NCBI GenBank assembly: GCA_945787325.1
Contig: CALZHP010000023.1
Location: 1-37,027, forward strand
DNA: 37,027 nucleotides
Source of the DNA: an uncultured Desulfobulbaceae bacterium
GTDB taxonomy: Bacteria; Desulfobacterota; Desulfobulbia; Desulfobulbales; BM004
Reading direction: 5' to 3'
The position numbers and the translations under genes were made by a program. Each line of letters begins with the position of its first letter. The first letter of the stretch is position 1. The notes below the pieces were generated by a model. It ran no database searches. It saw only the letters and a program-made list of their open reading frames with translations, and had not been told where the DNA came from. Below are positions 15,302-24,267 of the stretch, piece by piece.

Positions 15302-17254
15302 ATGTCTTTGCGACTAAATCTGAAAAACAGTGAATTGTCCAATGAAGAGTTAAGCACGTTGCAAGAAATGCGGCAACGCTGTGCGCGTCGTATTCTCCTT
15401 TCCACTTCACTGGCTGCCTCGGGACATCCCGGAGGTTCACTCTCAGCTCTAGACCTCCTGCTGGTTACATATGGTCTTATTGATCATGATCCCAGCCAGC
15501 CGCTATGGTCCGGCCGGGACAGGATTATAATGAGTATTGGGCATATTTCTCCAGGTGTTTATAGCGTTCTATCCGAATTTGGATACTTTACCGAGGAGGA
15601 TTTCCTCACAGGTTTTCGTCGTGCCGGGTCAGGTTTTCCGGGTCATGTTGAGCGTATAGTACCAGGAGTGGAATGGGATACCGGAAATCTCGGTCAGGGA
15701 TTATCAACAGGGGTTGGTGTGGCCCTGGCCATGAAGATGAAAGGCCTTTCTCAAAAAGTAATAGTTTTCATGGGCGATGGTGAACAACAGAAAGGACAAA
15801 TTTCTGAAGCAATGCGTTTCGCCCGCAAGTATGACCTGAACAATCTCATCGTTATTATCGATCGTAATCATCTGCAGATTTGTGGAGAGACCGCATGCGT
15901 TATGCCTCAGAATATCAGGGGGTTATTCGATAATTGCGGCTGGAATGTGAGCTATCTCGAGGATGGTCACGATTATAACGCGATTTTCAGTGCGTTTTCA
16001 GATGCTTACCAGGGTAAAGTTGCAGACCCGAAAGGACCTTCTGTCATTGTTGCTCGTACTGTAATGGGTAAAGGAATATCATTTATGGAAAACCTGGCTA
16101 AGTATCATGGAGCCCCATTAAAGCCGGAGCAGATTGAAGAGGCTTTTGATGAGCTTGGCCTCGAAAATGATATGTCCAAATGGGAGCAGTTACGGCAGGG
16201 TCCGGTTGCAACAGATACCAAGGTCGAAAATAGGGTTTTGTATCCTGAAATTGTACTAGGCGAAGCGATTACTTACTCTTCAGATACTCTCACAGATAAT
16301 CGTTCCGCTTTCGGGACTGCACTCCAGCAACTTGCCGAGGCCAACAACGTCCAGGGAAAAAATCTGAAAATTGTTGGTGTTTCCTGCGATTTGGAAGGGT
16401 CTGTTAAAATGGGCGGTTTTCGCAAACACAGCCCTGATGCATTCGTAGAAACAGGCATACAGGAGCACCATGCCGCGACCATGTCCGGTGCTTTGAGCCG
16501 TGAAGAACTGGCAACCTTTTTCAGTACGTTCGGTGCGTTTGCAGTTTCCGAAGTATACAACCAGAACAGACTGAATGATATCAATGAGACAAATCTTAAA
16601 GTTGTTGCAACTCACGTTGGCCTTGATGTCGGTGAAGATGGTCCTACTCATCAGTGCATAGACTACCTGGGACTTTTGAAGAATCTTTTTAACTTTTCTG
16701 CTTTTATGCCGGCTGACCCTAATCAAACGGACAGAATTACCCGTTATGTCGCATCAAAACCCGGTAATCATTTTGTGGGAATGGGAAGGTCGAAAACACC
16801 GGTTATAACTCGTGAAGACGGTACTCCGTTTTTTGCCGGGGATTACAAGTTTCAGCCGGGAAAAGGTGATTGGGTGAGAAAGGGTGATGATGTGACTATC
16901 ATAACCTGCGGTGCCATGACCCCATATGTCATGCAGGCATGGGAAATCCTGGCTAATGCAGGTATCAAAGCCGGTGTACTGAACATGGCATCGGTAGTTC
17001 CGGTAGACCGTCAGAGTGTTATTGATGCCGGATCTGCAGGCCCGGTGCTCACAGTAGAGGATCATCATATAGATACAGGACTTGGTGTGATTGTATCTCT
17101 GGTTTTAGCAGAGGAAGGGATATCCACCACCTTTAAGCGTCTAGGTGTAACACGATATGGTTCTTCTGGAAAACCTGCGGATCTTTATAAATCACAGGGA
17201 CTTGCTCCAGAGGGTATTGCGGAAGCCGTCAAGGGTTTACTTGGCCGGTGCTGA
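15302..17254 (+). CDS. Divergent second transketolase
   Basis: A 650-residue thiamine-diphosphate enzyme with all transketolase landmarks: SGHPGG with the N-terminal His, GNLGQGLSTGVG, the TPP-binding GDGEQQKGQISEAM...DRN (about residues 158-182), GIQEHHAATM with the catalytic Glu, and GEDGPTHQ with a substrate His. It moves two-carbon units between sugar phosphates. It differs clearly from the 667-residue classical enzyme at 33426-35429: the N-terminal third reads HISPGVYSVLSEFGYFTEED, and the central linker and C-terminal domain are shorter and closer to archaeal-type or DXS-like split enzymes. The start ATG has GGTG eight bases upstream. It stands alone on the plus strand and overlaps lptE tail to tail by 26 bp. 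The exact substrate is unknown. Confidence 0.85.
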   Translation: MSLRLNLKNSELSNEELSTLQEMRQRCARRILLSTSLAASGHPGGSLSALDLLLVTYGLIDHDPSQPLWSGRDRIIMSIGHISPGVYSVLSEFGYFTEEDFLTGFRRAGSGFPGHVERIVPGVEWDTGNLGQGLSTGVGVALAMKMKGLSQKVIVFMGDGEQQKGQISEAMRFARKYDLNNLIVIIDRNHLQICGETACVMPQNIRGLFDNCGWNVSYLEDGHDYNAIFSAFSDAYQGKVADPKGPSVIVARTVMGKGISFMENLAKYHGAPLKPEQIEEAFDELGLENDMSKWEQLRQGPVATDTKVENRVLYPEIVLGEAITYSSDTLTDNRSAFGTALQQLAEANNVQGKNLKIVGVSCDLEGSVKMGGFRKHSPDAFVETGIQEHHAATMSGALSREELATFFSTFGAFAVSEVYNQNRLNDINETNLKVVATHVGLDVGEDGPTHQCIDYLGLLKNLFNFSAFMPADPNQTDRITRYVASKPGNHFVGMGRSKTPVITREDGTPFFAGDYKFQPGKGDWVRKGDDVTIITCGAMTPYVMQAWEILANAGIKAGVLNMASVVPVDRQSVIDAGSAGPVLTVEDHHIDTGLGVIVSLVLAEEGISTTFKRLGVTRYGSSGKPADLYKSQGLAPEGIAEAVKGLLGRC

Positions 17255-17777
17255 GAGTTCGTATCATCCTGAAGTAAATTAATTCGGAAAGATCATCGGC
17301 TATAACTGCCAGTGCTTCAGTTCTATTATTTCTGGTTCTGGGCGCATCATCTTCGATCACATATTCTTCTTCGAAGACCCGTTTTGTAGTATCCCAGACA
17401 ATCTTGTTATCTTCTGTTTTCATTAAGGAATACTGTATGGTTAAAACGGCGTTCTCTTCCTGCTCTGTCTCAAATTGTCCAAAGGACAACCCTGGAACAT
17501 TTATCGAAACGATTTCTCCCTGCAGTGTATAATCTGCTTTTTCTTTGTCCTGAGTGTGTTTTATATGAGGAGTTTTTCTGAACCAGGATGATAAAGACTT
17601 GAATATGGTCGTCTCAAGGCCTACTTCATTTGTCCTGTTAGGCCAGATGTCAATATAAACGGTTGTGGGAGCACCTTTATATTCATCTTTATCCGCCAGG
17701 GGATGGTGATAACCACAGCCGAAAAGCGCCAGACAAGTTGTGATGTATAGTAAAAGCTGAATGTTCCGTCTTAGCAT
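17229..17777 (-). CDS. lptE: LPS-assembly lipoprotein LptE
   Basis: A 182-residue lipoprotein with signal peptide and lipobox LFGC (Cys near residue 21) followed by GYHHPLA, the GCGY opening typical of LptE. The mature domain shows the LptE/RlpB pattern: IDIWPNRTNEVGLETTIF, an oligonucleotide-fold-like DYTLQGEIVSI and a C-terminal helix with EALAVIADDLSELIYFRMI. LptE plugs the LptD barrel and delivers lipopolysaccharide to the outer membrane, so the host makes LPS. It follows leuS by 94 bp, the usual leuS-lptE neighbourhood. holA, often next, is absent; the convergent transketolase occupies that place. Confidence 0.82.
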   Translation of the reverse strand: MLRRNIQLLLYITTCLALFGCGYHHPLADKDEYKGAPTTVYIDIWPNRTNEVGLETTIFKSLSSWFRKTPHIKHTQDKEKADYTLQGEIVSINVPGLSFGQFETEQEENAVLTIQYSLMKTEDNKIVWDTTKRVFEEEYVIEDDAPRTRNNRTEALAVIADDLSELIYFRMIRTLSTGQVNP

Positions 17778-17871
17778 GCCTTATTGCCTCTGATCCCCTG
17801 TTGTATGCTTATGGTCATTTGGGTATTAATGTGCTACCTGTTAAAAGTGTCTGAAGTTGATAACGCAATGT

Positions 17872-20364
17872 TCAGGCAACAACATTAACAAGTTTCTTTT
17901 TCACTACGATAACCTTTCGAATCGGCTTATCACCAACAAACTGTTTAACTTTTTCATCTTCGAGGGCCATGTGCTCAAGATCCTCTTCAGTTATGTCAGC
18001 ACTTACCTGCAGTCTGCTTCTTACTTTACCGTTTACCTGTAGTACAATTGTTAACTCGTCTTCTTTAGCTGCTTCCGGATCGTAGGTAGGCCATTTTTCC
18101 CGGTTTAGTGAATTCTGGTGTCCGATCTTTTCCCAGAGCTCCTCGCAGATGTGCGGGACCATGGGATGGAGAAGCAGAATAGTTGATTTCACCGCCTCAC
18201 GAATTATCGCTGGATTAACCTCCTCTTTGGCTTCAGTGCCGGTCACACTGTGCAGGGTGTTTACCAGCTCCATAACCGCACTTATTGCTGTGTTAAAGTG
18301 AAAATTATCCTCAATGTCTCTGGTGACCTTGCGGATAGTCTGGTGTGTCTTACGATGTAGAAGGCGACCGGCATTATTCATTTCGGGTGCAGTTTTATCC
18401 TGGCCGGTGGTTAATGTTTCGAGATGGGTATGAATAAAACGATAAATCCGATTCAGAAACCGGGAAGCTCCGTCAACGCCTTTATCACTCCAATCCAGAC
18501 TTTTTTCAGGTGGTGCTGCAAAAAGGCTGAACAGCCGGACAGTATCGGCGCCATATTTTTCAATAAGATCATTTGGATCAACGACGTTACCTTTGGATTT
18601 TGACATTTTGGTTCCGTCTTTAATAACCATACCCTGGGTAAGCAGGTTGGAGAACGGCTCATCAATGACCAGATATCCAAGGTCCCTCATTGCCTTGGTG
18701 AAAAAGCGGGCATAGAGCAGATGCAGAATAGCATGCTCAACACCACCTATGTATTGATCTACAGGCAGCCAGTAATCAACGTTTTCTTTTTTCAGAGGGC
18801 CTTCGGTGAAATCAGGACAGGCATATCTTGCAAAATACCAGGAAGATTCTACAAAGGTGTCCATAGTGTCTGTCTCCCTGCGGGCAACTCCACTACAGGA
18901 AGGACATGAAGTTTTGTAAAAACTTTCCAGATCCGGCAGTGGTGATCTACCAGACCTGTCGGGCTGGATGTCAGTTGGCAGCAGGACTGGAAGTTCGTTT
19001 TCAGGAACAGGTTGCACCCCACATTTTTCGCAGTGTATCATTGGTATTGGTGCTCCCCAGAAACGCTGTCTGGAAATGCCCCAGTCGCGTAGACGGTACG
19101 TCGTTCTCTTTTTACCGAAACCCTTTTCCTGGGCAAATTCCGTGATAGCAACCTTGGCAGATTCAGAGCTCATACCATTGAAGTTGTCCGAATTGATAAG
19201 CGTGCCGGGTCCTTCATATGCACATTCTATTGAAGCGGAATCAATTTCCACAGAGTCTTGCTGAATAACAATAACAACAGGTATGTCATATTTGCGCGCA
19301 AATTCGTAGTCGCGCTGATCATGGGCCGGTACAGCCATAACGGCACCGGTGCCGTATTCCATCAATACAAAATTTGCAGCATAAATTGGTATTTTATTGC
19401 CGTTATAAGGGTTAATGCAGTAGCTGCCGGTGAATATCCCTTTTTTGTCAAGCTCATCTTCGGGTTTCTGGCGGCGTCTTTCTATTGCCGTTTCTTTAGC
19501 AAATCCTTCAACAGCCTTCTCCTGGCCGGTCCCTTTGCACAATTTTTCAACCAGTGGATGTTCCGGAGCTATCGACATAAAAGTTGCGCCGTAAATGGTG
19601 TCTGGCCGTGTCGTGAAAACAGTGAGCTTTCCTTCGAGCCCATCAATGGGGAAATCGATTTCCGCTCCTTCGCTTTTTCCTATCCAGTTTCGCTGCATGG
19701 TCAGTACTTTTTCCGGCCATCCAGAGAGATTACTGCATTCAGAAAGAAGCTCTTCAGCATAGTCCGTTATTTTAAAGAACCAACCATTCATTTCGCGTGG
19801 TAAAACCTGGTTGTCACATCGCCAGCATTCACCCTCGATAACCTGTTCATTGGCAAGAACTGTTTGGCAGGTTTCGCACCAGTTAACTTCGGTGATTTTC
19901 TGATATACCATACCTTTCTTGTACATTTTGATGAAAAACAACTGCTCCCAGCGGTAATAATCTGGGTCACATGTGGCAAGCTCACGGTCCCAGTCATAAC
20001 TGAACCCCATGCGCTGCAACTGATTTTTCATGTAATCAATGTTTTCGTAAGTCCATATAGCAGGATGGGTGTTGTGTTTGATAGCGGCATTTTCAGCAGG
20101 AAGGCCAAAGGCGTCCCAGCCCATCGGATGCAGGACATTATATCCCTGCATCGATTTGTAACGGGCAACAACATCGCCAATGCTGTAATTTCTGACGTGC
20201 CCCATATGAATTCTCCCGGAAGGATATGGGAACATTTCCAGCAGATAATATTTATTTTGAGATGTATCTTCGGTGACTTTATAAGTTTTTTCTGCAAGCC
20301 ATTTTTTCTGCCATTTTGATTCTATGGCTATAAAATTGTATCTATTATTATCTCTGGTAGTCAT
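17872..20364 (-). CDS. leuS: Leucyl-tRNA synthetase
   Basis: An 830-residue class I synthetase that charges tRNA-Leu. The HIGH signature is [18 protein letters not shown] (HMGH), the KMSKS signature is [12 protein letters not shown], and the editing (CP1) domain contains [20 protein letters not shown] and [13 protein letters not shown]. Zinc-type cysteines appear in [21 protein letters not shown]. The C-terminal anticodon-binding and LeuRS-specific domain ends [20 protein letters not shown]. It is complete and normal in length. It lies 121 bp downstream of dnaB on the same strand and 94 bp upstream of lptE. Confidence 0.97.
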   Translation of the reverse strand: MTTRDNNRYNFIAIESKWQKKWLAEKTYKVTEDTSQNKYYLLEMFPYPSGRIHMGHVRNYSIGDVVARYKSMQGYNVLHPMGWDAFGLPAENAAIKHNTHPAIWTYENIDYMKNQLQRMGFSYDWDRELATCDPDYYRWEQLFFIKMYKKGMVYQKITEVNWCETCQTVLANEQVIEGECWRCDNQVLPREMNGWFFKITDYAEELLSECSNLSGWPEKVLTMQRNWIGKSEGAEIDFPIDGLEGKLTVFTTRPDTIYGATFMSIAPEHPLVEKLCKGTGQEKAVEGFAKETAIERRRQKPEDELDKKGIFTGSYCINPYNGNKIPIYAANFVLMEYGTGAVMAVPAHDQRDYEFARKYDIPVVIVIQQDSVEIDSASIECAYEGPGTLINSDNFNGMSSESAKVAITEFAQEKGFGKKRTTYRLRDWGISRQRFWGAPIPMIHCEKCGVQPVPENELPVLLPTDIQPDRSGRSPLPDLESFYKTSCPSCSGVARRETDTMDTFVESSWYFARYACPDFTEGPLKKENVDYWLPVDQYIGGVEHAILHLLYARFFTKAMRDLGYLVIDEPFSNLLTQGMVIKDGTKMSKSKGNVVDPNDLIEKYGADTVRLFSLFAAPPEKSLDWSDKGVDGASRFLNRIYRFIHTHLETLTTGQDKTAPEMNNAGRLLHRKTHQTIRKVTRDIEDNFHFNTAISAVMELVNTLHSVTGTEAKEEVNPAIIREAVKSTILLLHPMVPHICEELWEKIGHQNSLNREKWPTYDPEAAKEDELTIVLQVNGKVRSRLQVSADITEEDLEHMALEDEKVKQFVGDKPIRKVIVVKKKLVNVVA

Positions 20365-20485
20365 TCTTGTCTCTATATAAAGTTCTGGAGGTGAGAGGTT
20401 ATTGTTTATTTAATTAAAGTCATTACAGGTACAGAAAAATTAACACATCGCATCGAGATTTCCGCGTATTTTATAACGAGGGAAG

Positions 20486-21862
20486 CTATGCATCAATATG
20501 TGTTGGAATTTCCCGGTATGAGCGGTTTTCAAAAGTCGTGTATTCCTTCAGGAAAGTGAGCTCAAATGATCCTGTTGGGCCGTTTCGCTGTTTTCCGATA
20601 ATGACTTCGGCAACACCACGTCTGGGATTATCTTCAGCTGTATTATAGACTTCATCGCGGTAAATGAAACAGATGACATCCGCGTCCTGTTCTATGGCAC
20701 CAGACTCCCTGAGATCGGAAAGCTTAGGTCTTTTGTCCGGCCTGTTTTCCAGGCTGCGGTTAAGCTGAGACAAGGCAACTACAGGCAAGTCAAGTTCTTT
20801 AGCCATTGCTTTGAGTGAACGTGAAATTTCACTTATTTCCTGCTCCCTTCTTTCGGCGGTACTTCTGCCGCGCATTAGCTGCAGGTAGTCGACAACTACG
20901 AGCCCTATATTGTGTTCTGATTTTAAACGACGCGCTTTAGCCCTCATTTCAAGTACTGATATTGAGGGGGTGTCATCGATATAAATAGGGGATTCGGACA
21001 GGTCACCGGCGGCTTTCGTAAGTTTAGGCCAGTCTTTATCCTTGATGAAACCTGTACGCAGGTCCTGTGAGTTTACGCGGCTTTCTGAGCACAGCATACG
21101 CATAGCAAGCTGTTCCTCAGACATCTCCAGACTGAATACGGCAACCGGTATTTTATGAGTTTTTGCGGCCTGTTGGGCCATATTCATGGCAAGGGCAGTT
21201 TTACCCATACTGGGTCTTCCGGCAAGTATAATCAGGTCGGAAGATTGCAGGCCGGCGGTCATTTCATCGAACTTTGCATAACCGGTTGGGACTCCTGTTA
21301 TGAGTTCCTGCCGTTCGAAGCGTTTTTCAAGAGATTTGAATGTGTTGGGAATAATTTTACTGAGCGGTTGAAAGCTTTGCCCGCTTTTAGACCGTGATAT
21401 CTCAAAAATGGCCTGTTCAGCCTCCTCGACAAGTCCATCGATGTCATCCTGTTCTTCATAAGATCTTGAAGCAAGATCAGTCGAGGTTTGAATAAGTTTA
21501 CGGAGTATCGATTTCTGCCGGATTATTTTTCCGTAGAAAGATATGTTTGCCGCAACTGGAACGATATCAGTCAAAGAGGCCAGATAGGCAGGCCCCCCTA
21601 CATCATCAAGTTCGTTGCGGTCTTTGAGAATATTTGTAACTGTAATCAGATCTTGCGGCTCATTTTTCTCGAACAGAGCCAGCATGGCAGTAAATATTGT
21701 CTTGTGCGCTTCCCGGTAAAAATCGTCAGGTGCAAGTGTCTCCAACACTTTTACCAGGGCACCTTTTTGTAGAAGTATGGAACCCAATACACATTGTTCA
21801 GCCTCCAGGTTTTGCGGAGGTAAGCGATGTGGAGTTGAAAGCGCTTGTGTGCCGGTGGCCAT
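20486..21862 (-). CDS. dnaB: Replicative DNA helicase DnaB
   Basis: A 458-residue hexameric helicase that unwinds DNA at the replication fork. The N-terminal helical domain opens PPQNLEAEQCVLGSILLQ. The RecA-like domain has Walker A GRPSMGKTALAMNMA (near residue 215), Walker B-like VVVDYLQLM, and the late motif LSQLNRSLENRPDKRPKLSD followed by RESGAIEQDADVI. No intein interrupts these sites, which are common insertion points. Its ATG is one base after the rplI stop, so both are co-translated; this S6-S18-L9-DnaB arrangement is a classic bacterial cluster. Confidence 0.97.
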   Translation of the reverse strand: MATGTQALSTPHRLPPQNLEAEQCVLGSILLQKGALVKVLETLAPDDFYREAHKTIFTAMLALFEKNEPQDLITVTNILKDRNELDDVGGPAYLASLTDIVPVAANISFYGKIIRQKSILRKLIQTSTDLASRSYEEQDDIDGLVEEAEQAIFEISRSKSGQSFQPLSKIIPNTFKSLEKRFERQELITGVPTGYAKFDEMTAGLQSSDLIILAGRPSMGKTALAMNMAQQAAKTHKIPVAVFSLEMSEEQLAMRMLCSESRVNSQDLRTGFIKDKDWPKLTKAAGDLSESPIYIDDTPSISVLEMRAKARRLKSEHNIGLVVVDYLQLMRGRSTAERREQEISEISRSLKAMAKELDLPVVALSQLNRSLENRPDKRPKLSDLRESGAIEQDADVICFIYRDEVYNTAEDNPRRGVAEVIIGKQRNGPTGSFELTFLKEYTTFENRSYREIPTHIDA

Positions 21863-21863
21863 T

Positions 21864-22316
21864 TTACTCTTCTTCTATAGGAACAACCTTTACAGTAATT
21901 TCAGTGTTCATCTGAAATCCTACCTTCACAGGAACTACAGTTTCACCAATAGTCTTGATCGGTTCGGTCAGTAATATCCTTCTCTTGTCAATTTCAATAT
22001 CGAGCTCAACAAGTTTATCGGCAATATCAGAAGCCGTCACGGAACCAAAGAGCTTATCTTCTTCACCAACTCTCTGTTCTATTTCCACAGTCACTCCAGA
22101 GAGTTTTTTGGCAAGATTTTCAGACCCCTGCTGTGTTTTTTCTCTTCTGGATTCGATTGCTGCCTTTTCCTGCTCCAGCTGGGCAAGTGTGCCCTTGTTT
22201 GCAAGTACAGCTATCTTTTTCGGTATCAGGTAGTTTCTGGCATATCCATCTTTGACTTTAACGATGTCACCTTCCTGCCCCAAAGTATCTACAGTTTCTT
22301 TCAGTATTACTTCCAT
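21864..22316 (-). CDS. rplI: 50S ribosomal protein L9
   Basis: A 150-residue ribosomal protein with the L9 signature near the N-terminus (GYARNYLIPKKIAVLAN), a long connecting helix (LAQLEQEKAAIESRREKTQQ) and the C-terminal rRNA-binding domain ending TVKVVPIEEE. GAGG sits eight bases before the ATG. It lies between the DUF2232 gene and dnaB in the rpsF operon. Confidence 0.97.
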   Translation of the reverse strand: MEVILKETVDTLGQEGDIVKVKDGYARNYLIPKKIAVLANKGTLAQLEQEKAAIESRREKTQQGSENLAKKLSGVTVEIEQRVGEEDKLFGSVTASDIADKLVELDIEIDKRRILLTEPIKTIGETVVPVKVGFQMNTEITVKVVPIEEE

Positions 22317-22359
22317 TTCTTTATCCTCGTTATCTGTATCTGTAACACGCGTTTGTTTA

Positions 22360-23346
22360 TTATTCTTGACTATCGTTTTCCAAGGGGACAGTCAATTTTC
22401 TGAAATCAGCCCACACGTCGATCAATCCGATAATGGTCAATAAAAACATGCCGTGCGCCTGAATACAAAGCAAAAAATATATTATCATTCTTAATGGACG
22501 CGGCAATGTCCATTTGTTTAACTGAAAAACAAGAACGGCAACCCCCTGCAGGAAATATAATGCACCCCAAATCAAAAGGACATTGATCCCGATAGTTCTC
22601 AACGGCTCTAAAGGAATAAGGGCCGAAATTGCTCCAAAAATTCCACCCCATACCAGGTATTCAGGCAAGCGCCACAAGCTGAATTCCTGCCAGGGTGCCA
22701 GCTCGGCGCTTTTCTTCCTCAATAACCAGTTTCCAAGAGAAAGATTCATCCAAACTGTAAACAATATTCCAGAAAGTAACAGTGCCGGGAGAATCCTTGG
22801 AAACACAGTTCTCATATTTTCAAAAGCAGCTTCTACTTCAACACTGCCTTCGTTAACCGAATCGAAGCTCTCCTTGTACATGCTGTGAGCTTCTATCAAC
22901 ATCTGGTCCAGATTTTCAACCAATGCCCTATAGGGATTTACATTCTGAACCGTACCGGTAAGTGTCCAGTAAATACCCCATACCGCTAATAAGACCAGTA
23001 TTCCATAGAACCCGGTCTCAATGGGTGATTTTCTATCATTTGCGGCATAAAAGAAAACAAAACCCAGAGGTAAAAGTGATAATGGAAAGACCAGCTGCGG
23101 TAGTGCGCCGGTAATTAACGTCAAGCCTCCGGCTATTATTATTGCATTTCTTATAATAAGCGTGCCATCTTTTTTCCCTAAGATGACAAGATAATAAAAA
23201 ACCGGCAAAGGGACAAAGCTGATCAGCAGTCCGATACTTCCAGGATTTAATACTGATGCCATGGTAAGGACAATACTTATTACAACCAAACCTACATGAC
23301 GGGCCTCTTTGACAGCCTTGTTGTCATTCCGGTCAACCATTGCCAT
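22360..23346 (-). CDS. DUF2232/YybS-family multi-spanning membrane protein
   Basis: A 328-residue protein of about eight or nine hydrophobic segments, with a soluble loop near residues 145-185 (NLDQMLIEAHSMYKESFDSV). The layout and the C-terminal RPLRMIIYFLLCIQAHGM match the DUF2232/YybS family, which commonly sits between rpsR and rplI in Desulfobacterota and near rplI in Bacillus. No biochemical role is established for this family that I can name. It begins 16 bp after rpsR with a poor ribosome site; ATG at 23346 or two codons later are both possible. Confidence 0.8.
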   Translation of the reverse strand: MAMVDRNDNKAVKEARHVGLVVISIVLTMASVLNPGSIGLLISFVPLPVFYYLVILGKKDGTLIIRNAIIIAGGLTLITGALPQLVFPLSLLPLGFVFFYAANDRKSPIETGFYGILVLLAVWGIYWTLTGTVQNVNPYRALVENLDQMLIEAHSMYKESFDSVNEGSVEVEAAFENMRTVFPRILPALLLSGILFTVWMNLSLGNWLLRKKSAELAPWQEFSLWRLPEYLVWGGIFGAISALIPLEPLRTIGINVLLIWGALYFLQGVAVLVFQLNKWTLPRPLRMIIYFLLCIQAHGMFLLTIIGLIDVWADFRKLTVPLENDSQE

Positions 23347-23362
23347 AGTGGCAGCTCGAGAG

Positions 23363-23602
23363 TTAATACGGAGTGGAGTCCGTATAAGACATTAAAGCAA
23401 TCTGTCGTGCTCTCTTTATGGCCTCAGTAAGTTTCCTCTGGTGCTTTGCACAGTTACCGTAAATCCTTCTTGGAATTATCTTTCCTCTTTCGGTAACGAA
23501 ATTTCTAAGAGTTCTGACTTCTTTATAATCAATAATAAGTTTTTTATCGGTACAGAACCGGCATACTTTTTGTCTGGGAAAAATTCTTTTACGGGGAGGC
23601 AT
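23363..23602 (-). CDS. rpsR: 30S ribosomal protein S18
   Basis: A 79-residue S18 with the conserved core [20 protein letters not shown] and [20 protein letters not shown]. It is the cysteine-containing (C+) form, with KVCRFCTD and NCAKHQ giving three Cys and one His as possible zinc ligands. GGAG precedes the ATG at good spacing. It pairs with S6, its binding partner on the platform, encoded 61 bp upstream. Confidence 0.97.
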   Translation of the reverse strand: MPPRKRIFPRQKVCRFCTDKKLIIDYKEVRTLRNFVTERGKIIPRRIYGNCAKHQRKLTEAIKRARQIALMSYTDSTPY

Positions 23603-23663
23603 ATTTAATTCTCCAATATATGAATTATGTAATAAATTCTGAAGTATTTATGTTGACGGTAGA

Positions 23664-24113
23664 TTATTCAGCTTCAGTTTTCACATCGTCTGAATCCGGA
23701 AGATCTTCAATTGACTCTGGTATATCTTCAGCTGACTCAGGAATATCTTCTGCCTCGGCGGAAGTTTCCACGGCAGCTTCTGCCTGCTTTGCTTCAGCTT
23801 CCTTCAGGAGAGCTTCGGGGTCGCAGGAATCTGCTAGTTTTACAGTCATGAACTTGAGGAGTCGGTCGTCGATTTTGAAAATTCTCTCAATCTCTGTAAC
23901 CGATTTGGGAACGCCGGCGTAATCCAGGTATACATAGTAGCCCTGGCTTTCCTTTTCTATCAGGTAGGCAAGTTTTTTAAGCCCCCATCTGTCGACTTTT
24001 ATAACAGTGCCGCCATCATCTGTAATGATGGAGCTGACCCTGTCGATAATGCCGTTAGTATCATCTTCTCCGACACTTGTTTTGACAATGAAAATTGTTT
24101 CATACCTTCGCAT
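23664..24113 (-). CDS. rpsF: 30S ribosomal protein S6 with an acidic C-terminal tail
   Basis: From ATG at 24113 the product is 149 residues and starts MRRYETIFIVK, the conserved S6 opening, five bases after GGAGG; an ATG one codon earlier is too close to the ribosome site. The S6 core includes VIKVDRWGLKKLAYLIEKES and GYYVYLDYAGVP and ends near residue 100. About 45 extra residues follow, almost all Ala, Glu, Asp, Ser and Pro, containing three near-identical heptads (AEDIPES, AEDIPES, IEDLPDS). Acidic S6 tails occur in many bacteria; in E. coli the S6 tail receives extra glutamates. It is the first gene of the rpsF-rpsR-DUF2232-rplI-dnaB group. Confidence 0.96.
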   Translation of the reverse strand: MRRYETIFIVKTSVGEDDTNGIIDRVSSIITDDGGTVIKVDRWGLKKLAYLIEKESQGYYVYLDYAGVPKSVTEIERIFKIDDRLLKFMTVKLADSCDPEALLKEAEAKQAEAAVETSAEAEDIPESAEDIPESIEDLPDSDDVKTEAE

Positions 24114-24138
24114 CATATCCTCCTTTTGGACTTTTTTG

Positions 24139-24166
24139 GCCCCCGTCAATCATTGGAAACGGGAGC
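24139..24166 (-). promoter_or_regulatory. Stem-loop in the rpsF leader
   Basis: On the minus strand GCTCCCGT (24166-24159) pairs with ACGGGGGC (24146-24139), eight pairs including one G-U, around a 12-base loop. It stands between the putative promoter and the rpsF ribosome site and has no T-run, so it is not a terminator. S6:S18-binding leaders occur upstream of rpsF in many bacteria, but the CCG-bulge arrangement of that motif is not evident here. Confidence 0.4.
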
Positions 24167-24198
24167 AAGAAGGTTAAGTAAAAAAAACTGCCTGACAT

Positions 24199-24226
24199 AA
24201 TAGTATCTTGCTGCAAAATAGCGGCA
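24199..24226 (-). promoter_or_regulatory. Candidate promoter for the rpsF operon
   Basis: Minus strand: TTGCCG (24226-24221), 16-bp spacer, TACTAT (24204-24199); an overlapping TATTAT gives a 19-bp spacer. It lies 42 bp after the mazG stop and about 85 bp before the rpsF ATG, upstream of the leader stem-loop. Confidence 0.4.
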
Positions 24227-24267
24227 AAAAAATAAACGACTTTTTTAACATGCTGGCTCCCGGATTG

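Noticed and set aside
20486..21862. Intein in dnaB
   Set aside because: The gene is normal in length and the Walker and C-terminal motifs are uninterrupted.
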